64,000 nt of DNA, from assembly GCA_964035575.1 (NCBI GenBank), contig OZ037901.1, positions 930,001 through 994,000 on the forward strand. The letters are read 5' to 3'. The DNA is from Rhynchopus sp. YZ270_cl-10 (lineage: Eukaryota > Euglenozoa > Diplonemea > Diplonemida > Diplonemidae). The notes beneath the pieces are model-generated. The model saw only the letters and a program-made list of their open reading frames with translations, had not been told where the DNA came from and did no database searches. The translations under genes were made by a program, and so were the position numbers. Below, one piece after another: positions 51,016-61,219 of the stretch. The first letter of the stretch is position 1, and each line of letters begins with the position of its first letter.

Positions 51016-51538
51016 CGCATCCTGGTACCTTTCACGACCCACAACACCACAGTACGCCGATGTGCTCTCTGACTCTGACTGAACACACACCTCTTTCATT
51101 GCTTTGCATCTCCCCCTGGTGCAGAGTTCTCAGTACACTTTAACCGGCAGATTTACTTTAGTTCGGGGGTTGGGTGGGTGGGTGGGATATGGGGGGCAAG
51201 GGGGTTCATCCCAACTACGGGGTAGACCACACCAAACACAGGCAATGGTGCTTGTACAACGAAGAAGAAAATACGCAAAACGAAAAACCCAGAAATTGGA
51301 GGTTTTTTTTTTTTCTCCCCTGCCCGGTTCCTCCTAACAAACGCAGAAATGAGGTCGCGTGGGATCAACCTGGCGAGGTGCGCATGTGTCCAACCCACTC
51401 AATCAAGATGCTGGCCGCTTCCCACCGATCTACATTCTTCCTTTAGGATGCAGCAGCGTCTCCTCAACCCTCCTCACCTCCTCATCCCCACTCATCAGGC
51501 AACCCTAACCCCCTACCCTAACCTAACACAACCACACC
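50581..51538. other. Region with unresolved coding fragments
   Basis: Two stretches give coherent plus-strand protein without a clear gene model. One (50694-50903) reads LLLDSEASLFENQVPLSVNL and, after an in-frame TGA, VPYYANTAIKPFFFAPTL; YADVLSDSD with a stop after a CACCACAG acceptor (51046-51081) may be its end. The other (51174-51446) reads GVHPNYGVDHTKHRQWCLYN, then a T-rich break, then EVAWDQPGEVRMCPTHSIKM. They may be unrecognised exons or decayed genes. Confidence 0.35.
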
Positions 51539-54500
51539 ATGGGCACCGCCGACAAGCGCAATCGTGCGGACAGCAGTAGCGATGAAGACGAAGAAGCACG
51601 GCGTGTAAAGGATCTGGCAAGGAAGCGACGTCGTATCGAGCACGCCCAGCGCGCAGAGGAGCGCAAACGCGAGCGTGAGAGAGACCAGGAACAACGCAAG
51701 CTGGCAAGAATGTCCGAGCGGGAGAGGAAACAGTTTCTTAAGCAGAAACAGTACGACGAGGAGATGAAGGAGATTCGGAATCGGACACAACGCATTCAGC
51801 AGGAACAAGAACAGCGGGCGTCGCGGGCCAACAAGGAGGAAGAAGAGTACAACAAGAAGCAGGCACTGTGGCAGAAGACACACAAACCGTGGAGCTTCGA
51901 CGACGACGACGCAGAGGACGAGGTCCCACCCGACACTGCCATGGACGCTGCGGACGACCCTCTTGCAAACTTCCTCAACAACATCCGCGACAAGGACGAA
52001 ACCGAGATCATCGGTGTCAACAACCAACAGGTCGCCACCCTCGACGAGGTCACCAACATGCAACGCAACCAACTCCGAAAGCTCAAACGATCTGAACAAG
52101 GTGGCGAGCCGGAGGATGATGGTGCTGACGACGATGAGGCTGATGCGGCCTCCTTCATCAAAGCACTTGCACAGGCAGCAAAGGGCCTGGCTGCAGACGC
52201 GACCCCCACCACCACCACAACACCCGACACCACCGCCTCCCCCGCACCAGAACCCACAACCGAAACCACAGACGTGACAATGTCAAACGACGAGGATGAA
52301 AGCCGCAAGGCAGGGGTAACATTCGACTTCGATGAAGACGACTTCCAAGACCGCTCCTACGGCATCAGCAAACAGGAGGTACGCGTAAAGGATCTCCGCC
52401 AGGTGAACCACAGCAACATCGACTACCTGCCCTTCAGAAAGGACCTCTACGTGGCCGCCAAGGCAGTCAAGGCACTCACCCCAGAGGAGATCAGCACACA
52501 GCGCAAAAACCTCGACGCAATGAAGGTCCGCGGCGACCGCATCCCCCCTCCAGTCACCCGATGGGAACAATGCGGGTTTTCTGACGGGATTCTCAACACC
52601 CTAGCTTCCCTCCAATTTGTCCAGCCTTCTGCGATTCAAGCGCAGACCGTCCCCATTGTCATGAGCGGGCGTGATATGATCGGGGTGGCGAGAACCGGCA
52701 GTGGCAAAACCCTGGCGTATCTTCTTCCGATGTTCCGACACATTTTGGACCAGCTCCCTATTGTTCCTATGGGGCCGGTTGCTATTATCTTGGTTCCAAC
52801 TAGGGAGCTGGCAACCCAGGTCTCGAAGGTGGCGAAACAGTTCACTACACAACTCAAACTCCGTCTTGTCACCGCGTTTGGCGGTTCACCTATTGCAGAG
52901 CAGATAGCTGAGTGCCGTCGTGGTGTGCACGTGGTGATAGGGACACCAGGGAGGATCATAGATTTGATGGTTGCAAACAAAGGGAAAGTGTTGGATACGT
53001 ACCGTATGACGTTCTGTGTGCTTGATGAGGCGGATCGTCTATTTGACCAAGGATTTGGCCCGCAGGTGGCCAAAATTTTGAACAACGTCCGCCCCGACAG
53101 GCAGACCCTCATGTTCTCCGCGACCTTCCCAAAGCAGGTCGAGGCAGGGGCAAAGCGCTTCCTCAACGACGATGCGATAGAGGTTGTTGTAGGTGGCAAG
53201 TGCAATGCCTCGACGAACGTCACCCAGCACGTCGAGTGCTTCGAAGACGGGCACCACAAATACCAGCGTCTGCTGCAGCTGTTGGGGGAGTGGTACAACA
53301 AGGGGCTGATTCTGATCTTCACGGAGAGGCAGGATGAGGTGGATGCGTTGTGGGAGATGCTGGACAAGAGTGGCTATGGTGAGTTGAGTGGGATGCTGCA
53401 TGCGGGGATGGACCATCTGGACAGGGAGCTGACCATGCACAGCTTCAAGATGGGTGAGAAGCACATCCTCCTTGCGACCTCCGTCGCTGCACGTGGCATT
53501 GACGTGAACGACCTGGAGCTGGTGGTGAACTACCGTGTGCCCGACCACATCGAGGACTACATCCACCGCATTGGGCGTACAGGGCGTGCGCAGAAGCGAG
53601 GCAAGGCGTACACCTTCTACATGATCGGGGAGGACGAAAAGCACGCCACCTGGCTCGTCAAAGCATTGGAAGGCTCGCAAAACGAGGTTCCCGAAGAGCT
53701 GCAGCTCATCGCAAACAAATTCTGGGAGGACCGCAACAACGGGTTGATCAAGGATTTCCGCGCGCAAAGGTATTCTATTTTCTTTTCAATTCCACATCCC
53801 CCCTTTCTTTTCAAAAACCCATCTTTGGTGACAACACTCCAACCTACCTAACACCACAGGGGCTACCAAGGCAGCGGGTTCAAATTCGACGCACGAGAGC
53901 AGCGCAAGAAGAAGGAGGAGGTGCGGATGCAGATGCGCGAACGTGGGCTTGCGCTCGACAGCGATTCGGTATGCCCCCAACCACCACCACACACCACACC
54001 ATCTTCTGCACAAGAATTACCCTCACACTTCCAACACCACACCACATCATCCCTCCTTTACACAACAAACCTCTCTCCCACAACAGGACGTCGAAAGCGT
54101 GGACGAAGACAAGGTCAAGGTCACCGGCGTCAAGCGTGTCGCCAACGTCACCAAGGTGGGTGGCGAGCTTGCCATACACTCTAGCGCTGTGGGCGACAAG
54201 GTCGGCGACTACGTGAACAACCTTACCCTCACGATCATGCAGCAGAAGCAACTCGAATCTGAGTATGTCACCACCCCACTCCACCCACCACCACCACCAC
54301 CACCACCCCCACCCAACAGAGGAAAATTCACGACCGAGCTCGAGATCAACGATTACCCACAAAAGGCGCGTTGGTTGGTGACGAACAGAGAGAAGATCGA
54401 TGGGATCATCACGAACCACAGCTTGGAGGTTTCTGTTATGACGAAGGGTGTGTACTCTGCTTCGGGACGCACGCAGGGTGAAGAACGCAAGTTGTACATC

Positions 54501-54635
54501 CAAATTGATGGCAAATCGAAGCAAGACGTTGACAACGCCAAACGCGTCTTCAAAGAAGTGCTTGAAGAGGCGATGCAAAGCGCGCTTGCAGCAGCCTCCT
54601 CCCTCGGAGTCGGCAAGGCAATCAAACCACGTTGA
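51539..54635 (+). CDS. DDX46/PRP5-like DEAD-box splicing helicase
   Basis: Exons 51539-53769, 53860-53968, 54087-54262 and 54320-54635 join in phase to 943 aa. PRP5/DDX46 acts in the nucleus at the U2 snRNP branch-point step of prespliceosome assembly. The N-terminus (1-330) is Arg/Glu-rich coiled coil and acidic disorder, typical for the family. Core motifs: Q motif near 347-372, ARTGSGKT (about 384), PTRELATQ, TPGR, VLDEADRLFD (about 495), SAT, ARGIDV and HRIGRTGR (about 674). The C-terminal domain KFTTELEINDYPQKARWLVT, then GVYSASGRTQGEERKLYIQI, is diagnostic of DDX46/PRP5 against other DEAD-box proteins. Introns 1-3 are short (90, 118 and 57 nt), with donors GTATTC, GTATGC and GTATGT. Confidence 0.93.
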
Positions 54636-55538
54636 TAGGAAAGAAGGAGGAAAAAAGGGCGGGCGCTTCAGTTTCCTATCTATTAAGGTTTATGAAGGGG
54701 TTTTGGCAACCCCGGTGGAAAAAAAAAACCCCAATGCCTTGGGTCCACAGAGGCATTGGTGTCTGTGTGTGCACTTCCCATTCCATTTTTTTTAAAGGTA
54801 TCTTTCAGCTTTATCCAATAAGGGTAGCATAAGTTTTATTGGTTCTCGTTGTTTGGGGTCGTAAGAAAAAGTGTGTGCGGGAAAAAGAATAGACTAAAAA
54901 AACTGCTTACGGAAATCCTTAGGAATAGCTCAAAAGTGCAAAGTGGAGAATTCAGTCCTGTAGAGTCCGTAGTTCAGATTTGCCATTCACGTAGACAGGG
55001 CGTTCCGCCCTGTCCATGAAGCTGCGCCCTGGGCAGGTGTGGGACACGCAGGCGCGCTTTGCGCCAGCTGCTAGAGCGAAAAAAAAACGCAAGAAGAACA
55101 ACGCGAACTGATCAGTGTTGAGGATTGTGGTCAGCCCCCCCCGGCGGTAACGAGAATCAAGAAAAAACTTATGCTACCCTGATAAAAAAAAATACCAGTT
55201 TTGCTAGATCTGGTTTTTGAGTCTGGGGGTAGGGGTTTGGAAAAAGTCAGTTTGGAAAAAAAGGTAAATGGAAGTGTACTCCCACACCGAGTAGTTATGA
55301 AAAAAAACACAATATTTTTGTCCGAAAAAACACTGAATTAAAAAATGAGGAAATGGACGAGGCAATTCAGCTTCCAACACAAAAAAAACAGACACAAAGC
55401 AAAACAAGGAGACACCCTGCGAACTAAAAAAAGAAATGATCACATTTGTACCTTTCGTTATTGTTCCCCTCGCGGTTCTTGAGCCACGTGGCGATCCTCT
55501 GCCCCACCATCACATCCTCCAGATACATCACTACAACA
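54636..55538. other. Spacer with GC-rich triloop palindromes
   Basis: The segment 54995-55075 holds GGGCG-TTC-CGCCC, CCTGGGCAGG and GCGCG-CTTT-GCGC palindromes in otherwise AT-rich DNA. No gene seen. Confidence 0.55.
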
Positions 55539-57035
55539 ATGCACTCTCTCCGCGCCCTCACGCTTCTCACTGTGTACGCTGTGAGCGCCACCAGTCTCAT
55601 TATCCCCACGTACTGCTCCGTCCAGGGACCGCTTTGCGATGTGGAACTGACGGAGTGCAAGCAGGGATACACCTGCACGAAGGACCCCACCTGTGCCCCT
55701 GGTGACAAGTGTGAGGCGTGCTGTGTGCTTGACGATGTGCCTGCACCGTCTTTCTGCACCAACCAGGGACCTACCTGCGGACACGGACTTCCCGACTGCA
55801 AGCTTGGATACACCTGCACTGCCGACCCCAACTGCCGCGACCTTGAGTGTGAGAGATGCTGCGTGCTTGACACCCCTGTGCCTGCACCGTCTTTCTGCAC
55901 CAACCAGGGACCTACCTGCGGACACGGACTCCCCGACTGCAAGCTCGGATACACTTGCACCGTTGACCCCAACTGCCGTGACCTTGAGTGTGAGAGATGC
56001 TGCGTGCTCGACACCCCTGTGCCTGCTCCGACCTTCTGCACCAACCAGGGACCTACCTGTGGACACGGACTTCCCGACTGCAAGGTTGGATACACCTGCA
56101 CTGCCGATCCCAACTGCCGTGACCTCGAGTGTGAGAGATGCTGTGTGCTCGACACCCCTGTGCCTGCCCCGACCTTCTGCTCTGCCCACGGACCTACCTG
56201 CGATGTGGAACTGACGGAGTGCAAGCAGGGATACACCTGCACGAAGGACCCCACCTGTGCCCCTGGTGACAAGTGTGAGGCGTGCTGTGTGCTTGACGAT
56301 GTGCCTGCACCGTCTTTCTGCACCAACCAGGGACCTACCTGCGGACACGGACTCCCCGACTGCAAGCTCGGATACACTTGCACCGTTGACCCCAACTGCC
56401 GTGACCTTGAGTGTGAGAGATGCTGCGTGCTCGACACCCCTGTGCCTGCTCCGACCTTCTGCACCAACCAGGGACCTACCTGCGGACACGGACTCCCCGA
56501 CTGCAAGCTTGGATACACCTGCACTGCCGACCCCAACTGCCGCGACCTTGAGTGCGAGAGATGCTGTGTGCTTGACACCCCTGTGCCTGCTCCGACCTTC
56601 TGCTCTGCCCACGGACCTACCTGCGATGTGGAACTGACGGAGTGCAAGCAGGGATACACCTGCACAAAGGACCCCACCTGTGCACCTGGTGACAAGTGTG
56701 AGGCGTGCTGTGTGCGTGACAACGTGCCCGCACCCACCACCTACTGCAGCCACCAGGGCCCGACCTGTGGTCTGTCGCACGACGCATGCAAGGAGGGCTA
56801 CACCTGCACTGCCGACCCCACCTGCGACAAGAGCCCTGAGCAGTGCGAGAGCTGCTGTGTGAGGGACACGACCACGCCGTGCTGTGCTGCTGTGCCGACG
56901 TGCAAGGAGGGCTTCGTGCAGAAGAAGCGCCCTGTGTGCCACTCGCAGAACCCCGCGCGCTGCTACGTGACGGAGCTGTGCTGCACAAAGATCGCATGCA
57001 AGCGCATCAAGCCCAGCTACACCGATGTGGTGTAA
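55539..57035 (+). CDS. Secreted protein of 47-residue Cys-rich tandem repeats
   Basis: A 498-aa protein starting at MHSLRALTLLTVYAVSATSL, a good signal peptide; the upstream in-frame Met lacks one. Nine repeats of about 47 residues (141 bp) follow. Each has eight cysteines in a fixed pattern, with a GYTC block and a closing C-CC, and is joined by a VPAP linker. Two main types alternate: type A (CDVELTECKQGYTCTKDPTC) and type B (CGHGLPDCKLGYTCTADPNC), in the order A B B B A B B A and then a diverged ninth unit and a shorter Cys-rich end. The fixed cysteines imply disulfide-bonded beads outside the cell. No known family is recognised. Long antisense frames over this gene are shadows of the repeat. 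Confidence 0.82.
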   Translation: MHSLRALTLLTVYAVSATSLIIPTYCSVQGPLCDVELTECKQGYTCTKDPTCAPGDKCEACCVLDDVPAPSFCTNQGPTCGHGLPDCKLGYTCTADPNCRDLECERCCVLDTPVPAPSFCTNQGPTCGHGLPDCKLGYTCTVDPNCRDLECERCCVLDTPVPAPTFCTNQGPTCGHGLPDCKVGYTCTADPNCRDLECERCCVLDTPVPAPTFCSAHGPTCDVELTECKQGYTCTKDPTCAPGDKCEACCVLDDVPAPSFCTNQGPTCGHGLPDCKLGYTCTVDPNCRDLECERCCVLDTPVPAPTFCTNQGPTCGHGLPDCKLGYTCTADPNCRDLECERCCVLDTPVPAPTFCSAHGPTCDVELTECKQGYTCTKDPTCAPGDKCEACCVRDNVPAPTTYCSHQGPTCGLSHDACKEGYTCTADPTCDKSPEQCESCCVRDTTTPCCAAVPTCKEGFVQKKRPVCHSQNPARCYVTELCCTKIACKRIKPSYTDVV

Positions 57036-58232
57036 GCACCTCACTCACCTGGTGTGAGACATCACCTTTTTTGACGTACTTTTTGTCATACGTCGTTCCC
57101 CACCTTACGCATCACACGCGTTCCCCTCACGTGTACTGTTTACTTTTTCCTTTCTCTTTTTTTTGGTGTCTGAACACGATTCTGATGCCAAATTTTCCAC
57201 TCTTTTTAATGAACAGTATTTACTGCACTCCTCGTTTTGAGACGTGCGACACCTGCGGAGAAGGAAGATGCCCACCATGTGCACCTTGCTGTGCACCTTT
57301 TGTTGGGTGAACCCCTATTTACGCGGTGTTAACACAGGCGGGCCATGACTACGATGCACGCTGCAAGTAAGTGTTCATTCTTTGTTTTTATAGTTTTAAC
57401 ATTATCTTTTTTCGCATTTCATTTTTATATTTTATCAATTTTTTTTTTTATACAGGAGAGTGGATACCATGTTCACACAGTCAGTGAATACTGATTGGTT
57501 GCAACGCGAGTAGGGTGCATGCGCCCTGAAAGTTTTCTGCAGTCTGTTTTTCCCCGACTTCGCACCTAGTATTCCTCCTTCGTGCCTATTTCCCTCTTCT
57601 TCGAACAAGAGGAAAATGGCATTCTAACGATTTTTTTTTGGATCATTTTTCATGTAATGAGTGCCAACGAGGCCCATTCATGTTTTCTATGCTGCTATTT
57701 AACTGTTAAACATCGTGAGGTTGTCCTGGAATGGCACGAGAGGCTTAGGGTAATCTTGCAAGATATTTTTGTTTTGCCTGTTTTTAAAAGGCCTTTTTTT
57801 TTTTCTCTTAGTCGAAGCCATTCAGGAGATTCTTGGCTCCCGATGACAGTGCTTCGCTGAGAGGGGGAGAAAAAATATTTGAGAATCATATGACACACAG
57901 TGCTCCAAAGCCTGTGCAGATTCAAATATTTTTTCCCCCACAACCTTCTTTCAACCCCTGTAGGGTCACAGCCCAGGGTAGGGTACACATTGATATGAGG
58001 CGTCGTGTACCCTCCTCCTGGCCATGACAGGTGATATGACAGGTGGCATTGCTAGTGATATTTATTACTAGTAATAAGGACAGTGAGGCATATTCGAATC
58101 TTTGAATTTTTTTTTCTCTTTTACTTCACCCCCCTACAAAACATTTTTTTTTGTTTCAACTACTCTTCTTTGATACTTCACACCCTACAGAACCCTACAG
58201 AACCCCCCCTCCACCACCACCCCCACCAAACA
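57036..58232. other. Spacer with possible tiny exons and a partial module
   Basis: The segment 57338-57513 can be read as two exons (AGHDYDARCK, then RVDTMFTQSVNTDWLQRE and a stop) joined across a GTAAGT intron with a TACAG acceptor; upstream exons are not found. A partial hairpin module is at 57734-57790, and a 16-bp palindrome TTATTACTAGTAATAA lies near 58062. Confidence 0.4.
57338..57513 (+). CDS. Possible terminal exons of an unidentified small gene
   Basis: Exons 57338-57366 and 57456-57513 join in phase to give AGHDYDARCK and RVDTMFTQSVNTDWLQRE before a TAG. The preceding AACACAG and TATACAG acceptors are good, but the donor is GTAAGT rather than GTATG. Cys-rich stretches upstream (57243-57305) could supply earlier exons. 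Family unknown. Confidence 0.28.
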
Positions 58233-58937
58233 ATGGACGTCCGCCTCGAATGCAAAGCAAGCGGGCGCGACTGCAGCCTCATCGTCGACGAGCACGACAC
58301 CGCCACGACGCTCATGAGGGGCGCGCTTGATGCCTGGGGCTACACCTCACGCGAATACGTCCTTCTCCTGGAGGGCAATGCGTTGGACGGCAACGACTAC
58401 GTACGCGACCATGCTATTGTCTCGGGCACAACCTTGGTTGTGGAGAGCTGCGACGAGGAGTACGTCCGGGCACACCTGGAGGGAAGGCTTCTACAGGACT
58501 GCCCCAAATGGATGCTTGCGGACGAACGCATCGTTATTGGCGCTGTCCGGCGTCAGGGCCCATTGCTGCAGTACGCATCCGAAGCCTTGAAGGACTCCTT
58601 CGCAGTGGTGATGGCCGCTGTAGAGCACACCGGCGCAGCACTGCGTTTTGCAAGCACCAGACTCTGTGGCGACGCTGTTGTCTGCAAGACTGCGGTCTCA
58701 CAAAACGGCTTTGCGCTTAAATATGTGACAGAAAACATGACACGTGACCGCAGTGTCGTGCTTGCAGCAGTCGAGCAGGAGGGGACCAGCCTGGCCCTCG
58801 CTCACAGCAGTCTCAAAGGGGACCGTGATGTCGTCGCAACAGCAGTGCACAATGCGCCCGAAGCATGGCGTTATGCAACAGAGGAGTTGCGGGCAGAAAC
58901 TGGCAACGTCTGTCCGCCGTTGTACGTTGCTCCCTGA
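58233..58937 (+). CDS. DUF4116-repeat-like protein
   Basis: A 234-aa single-exon protein starting at MDVRLECKASGRDCSLIVDE. The N-terminal ~75 residues look like a small beta-grasp, ubiquitin-like fold (LMRGALDAWGY, YVLLLEGNALDGNDYV). Residues about 90-225 hold helical repeats of about 48 residues with the DUF4116 pattern: RSVVLAAVEQEGTSLALAHS, then LKGDRDVVATAV; FAVVMAAVEHTGAALRFAS; VVCKTAVSQNGFALKYVTEN. DUF4116 proteins occur in protists and large DNA viruses and have no known function. The frame ends inside what would be another repeat, so the array may be short or cut. Confidence 0.7.
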   Translation: MDVRLECKASGRDCSLIVDEHDTATTLMRGALDAWGYTSREYVLLLEGNALDGNDYVRDHAIVSGTTLVVESCDEEYVRAHLEGRLLQDCPKWMLADERIVIGAVRRQGPLLQYASEALKDSFAVVMAAVEHTGAALRFASTRLCGDAVVCKTAVSQNGFALKYVTENMTRDRSVVLAAVEQEGTSLALAHSSLKGDRDVVATAVHNAPEAWRYATEELRAETGNVCPPLYVAP

Positions 58938-59465
58938 AAGAATTTTGTTTCATAGAAGTATGGTCGGAGGATAGCAATAGGGGGGTCAAATGGATAATAT
59001 CCATAGGGTTATGGTCAGATCTGAAAAATAGTTTAAAAATCTGTACCAGGCATATTGCTAACTTTGCCGAAAGTGGAAAAAAGCAAAACGGCGACACTCT
59101 TTTTTTTTTCCAGGCCAAAAAAAATTTTTCCCCCCGTTGAAAGCGGTCGTCGCGCGCTTCGCGCGCGCCTCCCTGCCAACCACAGAGGGTAGCCTAGCCT
59201 CCACCAAAAAGGTGGTTTTGTGTGAGGCAGCCATTTTTTTCTGTGCGGAAAACTCAGCGAAAAATATTCTCGGCATTTTGTGATGCACGGCCAACCTACA
59301 CCACCCCAACCCTTCTCTGCGGGAAAGCTTCCCTCCTCTGTGCCTTGGTAGCTTTCAGCCACTGGTGATCCGCAATCCGTAGTGGGTGTCCGCCTTCTTA
59401 TCAGTAACCTTAGTAAATTTATAAAAGAAATGGTCACTATGGACTAACCAAAGGTTAGTCAGGTA

Positions 59466-59600
59466 ACCAAAGGTTCCTGGCGAAGCCACGGTACGCAACA
59501 TTTCAAAAATTGCGCTTAAAATTGCACTATTTTACAGCCAAACTATGTCATGGGAAGGGTGTGCAAGCTTGCGCCGCAGGCGCACGGTACGCTACTTTTA
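59466..59600 (+). repeat. Triloop-hairpin repeat, copy D
   Basis: GGTTCCTGGCGAAGCCACGG with TACGCAACATTT, then ATTGCGCTTAAAATTGC, then GCGCC-GCA-GGCGC-ACGGTACGCTAC. It matches copies A and C over its whole length. Confidence 0.85.
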
Positions 59601-59640
59601 TGATTTTGCCATGTCCTTTTTCTCAAAAAATGACGGCAGG

Positions 59641-59803
59641 AAACGGCGTTTTGTCGCGTTGAAAACGCCGTTTTCTCGGGGGAAACGGCGCTTCGCCAAT
59701 TTTGAAAACGGCGTTTTTTTAAAAGGCAAAACGGCGAAACGGCGTTTTCAAAAAGATATTTTTTTGTGATTTTGGCCAAAAAGGCAAAACGGCGAAACGG
59801 CAC
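59641..59803. repeat. AAACGGCG short-motif cluster
   Basis: At least seven direct and one inverted copies of AAACGGCG within 163 bp, most flanked by TTTT or GAAAA, so neighbouring copies can pair as hairpins. Confidence 0.85.
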
Positions 59804-59951
59804 TTAGCAATATGCCTGATCTGTACACATTGCCCTTTTTTTTGGCTGCCTTAATATAGAGTAAAAAGGGGATATCCCAAATGACGTTAACCCAGATCAT
59901 AGCTATTTTGTCGAATAATCTTCTTTTTTTGAGATGTGTATGCCAGGCTCT

Positions 59952-60233
59952 CCGCTAGGATTTCCGATTTTGAAAATATTCTGTTGATGGTCCACGTTGG
60001 TGGGGTACATGCTTGCGCCGCAGGCGCACGGTACGCAACTTTTTTTTTTACCAACGCCCGATTTTGACTTTTTTGGGACGTTTGAGCACTCACCTCTCCA
60101 TATCTTCTTCTCCTGAGCTTTTTTGACAGGTAGAACGGGTCTGAACCACTCAGCAGAACTTTTTTTTTTTTTCTTTTTTTCCCCATTTTCAAAAAGTTCT
60201 GTTGACAATCAACAGAACTTTAGTACCTAGCGG
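59952..60233. mobile_element. Inverted-repeat DNA element, compact copy 2
   Basis: 282 bp. It begins CCGCTAGG with TTCTGTTGATGGTCCA, contains the GCGCC-GCA-GGCGC hairpin and CCCGATTTTGACTTTTTTGG, and ends in the palindrome at 60193-60221 followed by CCTAGCGG. It lacks both the SINE-like insert and about 300 bp of left interior found in the 7585-8578 copy. Confidence 0.75.
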
Positions 60234-61035
60234 AGTGCCTGGTGTATGCACCCGAGGCATATTCATCTTTGCAACTTTTTTCTTGGAAGCTTTTTTTGTG
60301 TGGAAACCAGCGCAGCGTAATGCCGCGCGATAACGAAAATGTGATCAAGGTTTTGACTAAGCACGAGAGGCTTAGGATCATCTTATAACCTTTTTCTTCT
60401 TGTTCCCCCATTTGAGGTGCCGAAATAAAGACCGAAATAACTTCACTTTATTGAGGGGAAACTTTTTTTAAGGGGTACTTCCGCTCGCGAAGACAGCCCC
60501 CTTTTTTACACAGCGTGTAACACACTGTTTTCACCCTTTTTCTCTCTTATTCACAGCAGTGGTGGGATGTGTTCCCTTCAACAAAAGATATTTTCTCCAT
60601 TCCCCCTGTTTAATTTAAACTGTCGTGCGTGCCTGGAATCTTGTGGTTATCTCTTCAAGAGTGCACATAACGAAAACAGCCGCCTTGCATACCGTTAATT
60701 GATTGTAGGACAGTGGGGACACTTCTCTTGCCAGTTGGTCTCTGCCCGGTATCCCCTCTTTCCTGCCTTCCCTCCTCCCCGCAGGGCGACTGTATCCCCT
60801 TGTCCCAATATTTCTCATTCGAACAAGCCTTGCTTAAAACAAAGTTGTCATCCACGAGGAGCAATGACACACTAAAAAAAGGCACAGTGGAGATTGCACT
60901 ACTGTGGCAACACCGAGGCAAACGATGAATAACCCAAAGAATAACCTAACCAGACTCTATCCCCCCTTGTCCCAATATTTCTCATTTCTCTCATTTCCCG
61001 CCCCATGGATTCATTTGTGTTTTTTTTTTTTTTGT

Positions 61036-61130
61036 GAAAGGTCACTAAGTAAACGAGACTTAGGTTTGCCTTAACAAAAAAAAAATCTTGTTTTTCTCTC
61101 TCTTTTCTTTGTTCTTTCGAGTGTCCAGCG
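61036..61130 (+). repeat. Hairpin module with compensatory base-pair change
   Basis: CTAAGT-AAACGAG-ACTTAG keeps the 6-bp stem and 7-nt loop of the usual CTAAGC-ACGAGAG-GCTTAG, with the closing C:G pair replaced by T:A. A pyrimidine tract and AG follow, 80 bp before the YHYH exon. Confidence 0.75.
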
Positions 61131-61219
61131 TACAATAAAAGCAATTTTTTGCTCTTTTAAGTCGCTTGGCAGAGATTTTCTCTATCCTTTTTAAATTTTT
61201 TTTTTAAACAACTACACAG

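Larger units (their letters stand above)
58938..61219. other. Repeat-dense spacer
   Basis: Holds a CGCGCGCTTCGCGCGCG palindrome (59152-59168), triloop-hairpin repeats (59466-59600), an AAACGGCG array (59641-59803), an inverted-repeat element (59952-60233), hairpin modules at about 60307-60400 and 61036-61130, and a 30-bp duplicated phrase TTGTCCCAATATTTCTCATT at 60801 and 60968. No gene recognised. Confidence 0.6.

Noticed and set aside
55458-57044. 528-codon antisense frame across the Cys-repeat gene, and another of 438 codons
   Set aside because: Both follow from the 141-bp repeat and codon choice of the plus-strand gene. They lack a signal peptide or domain, and the plus strand has a clean signal peptide and conserved cysteines.
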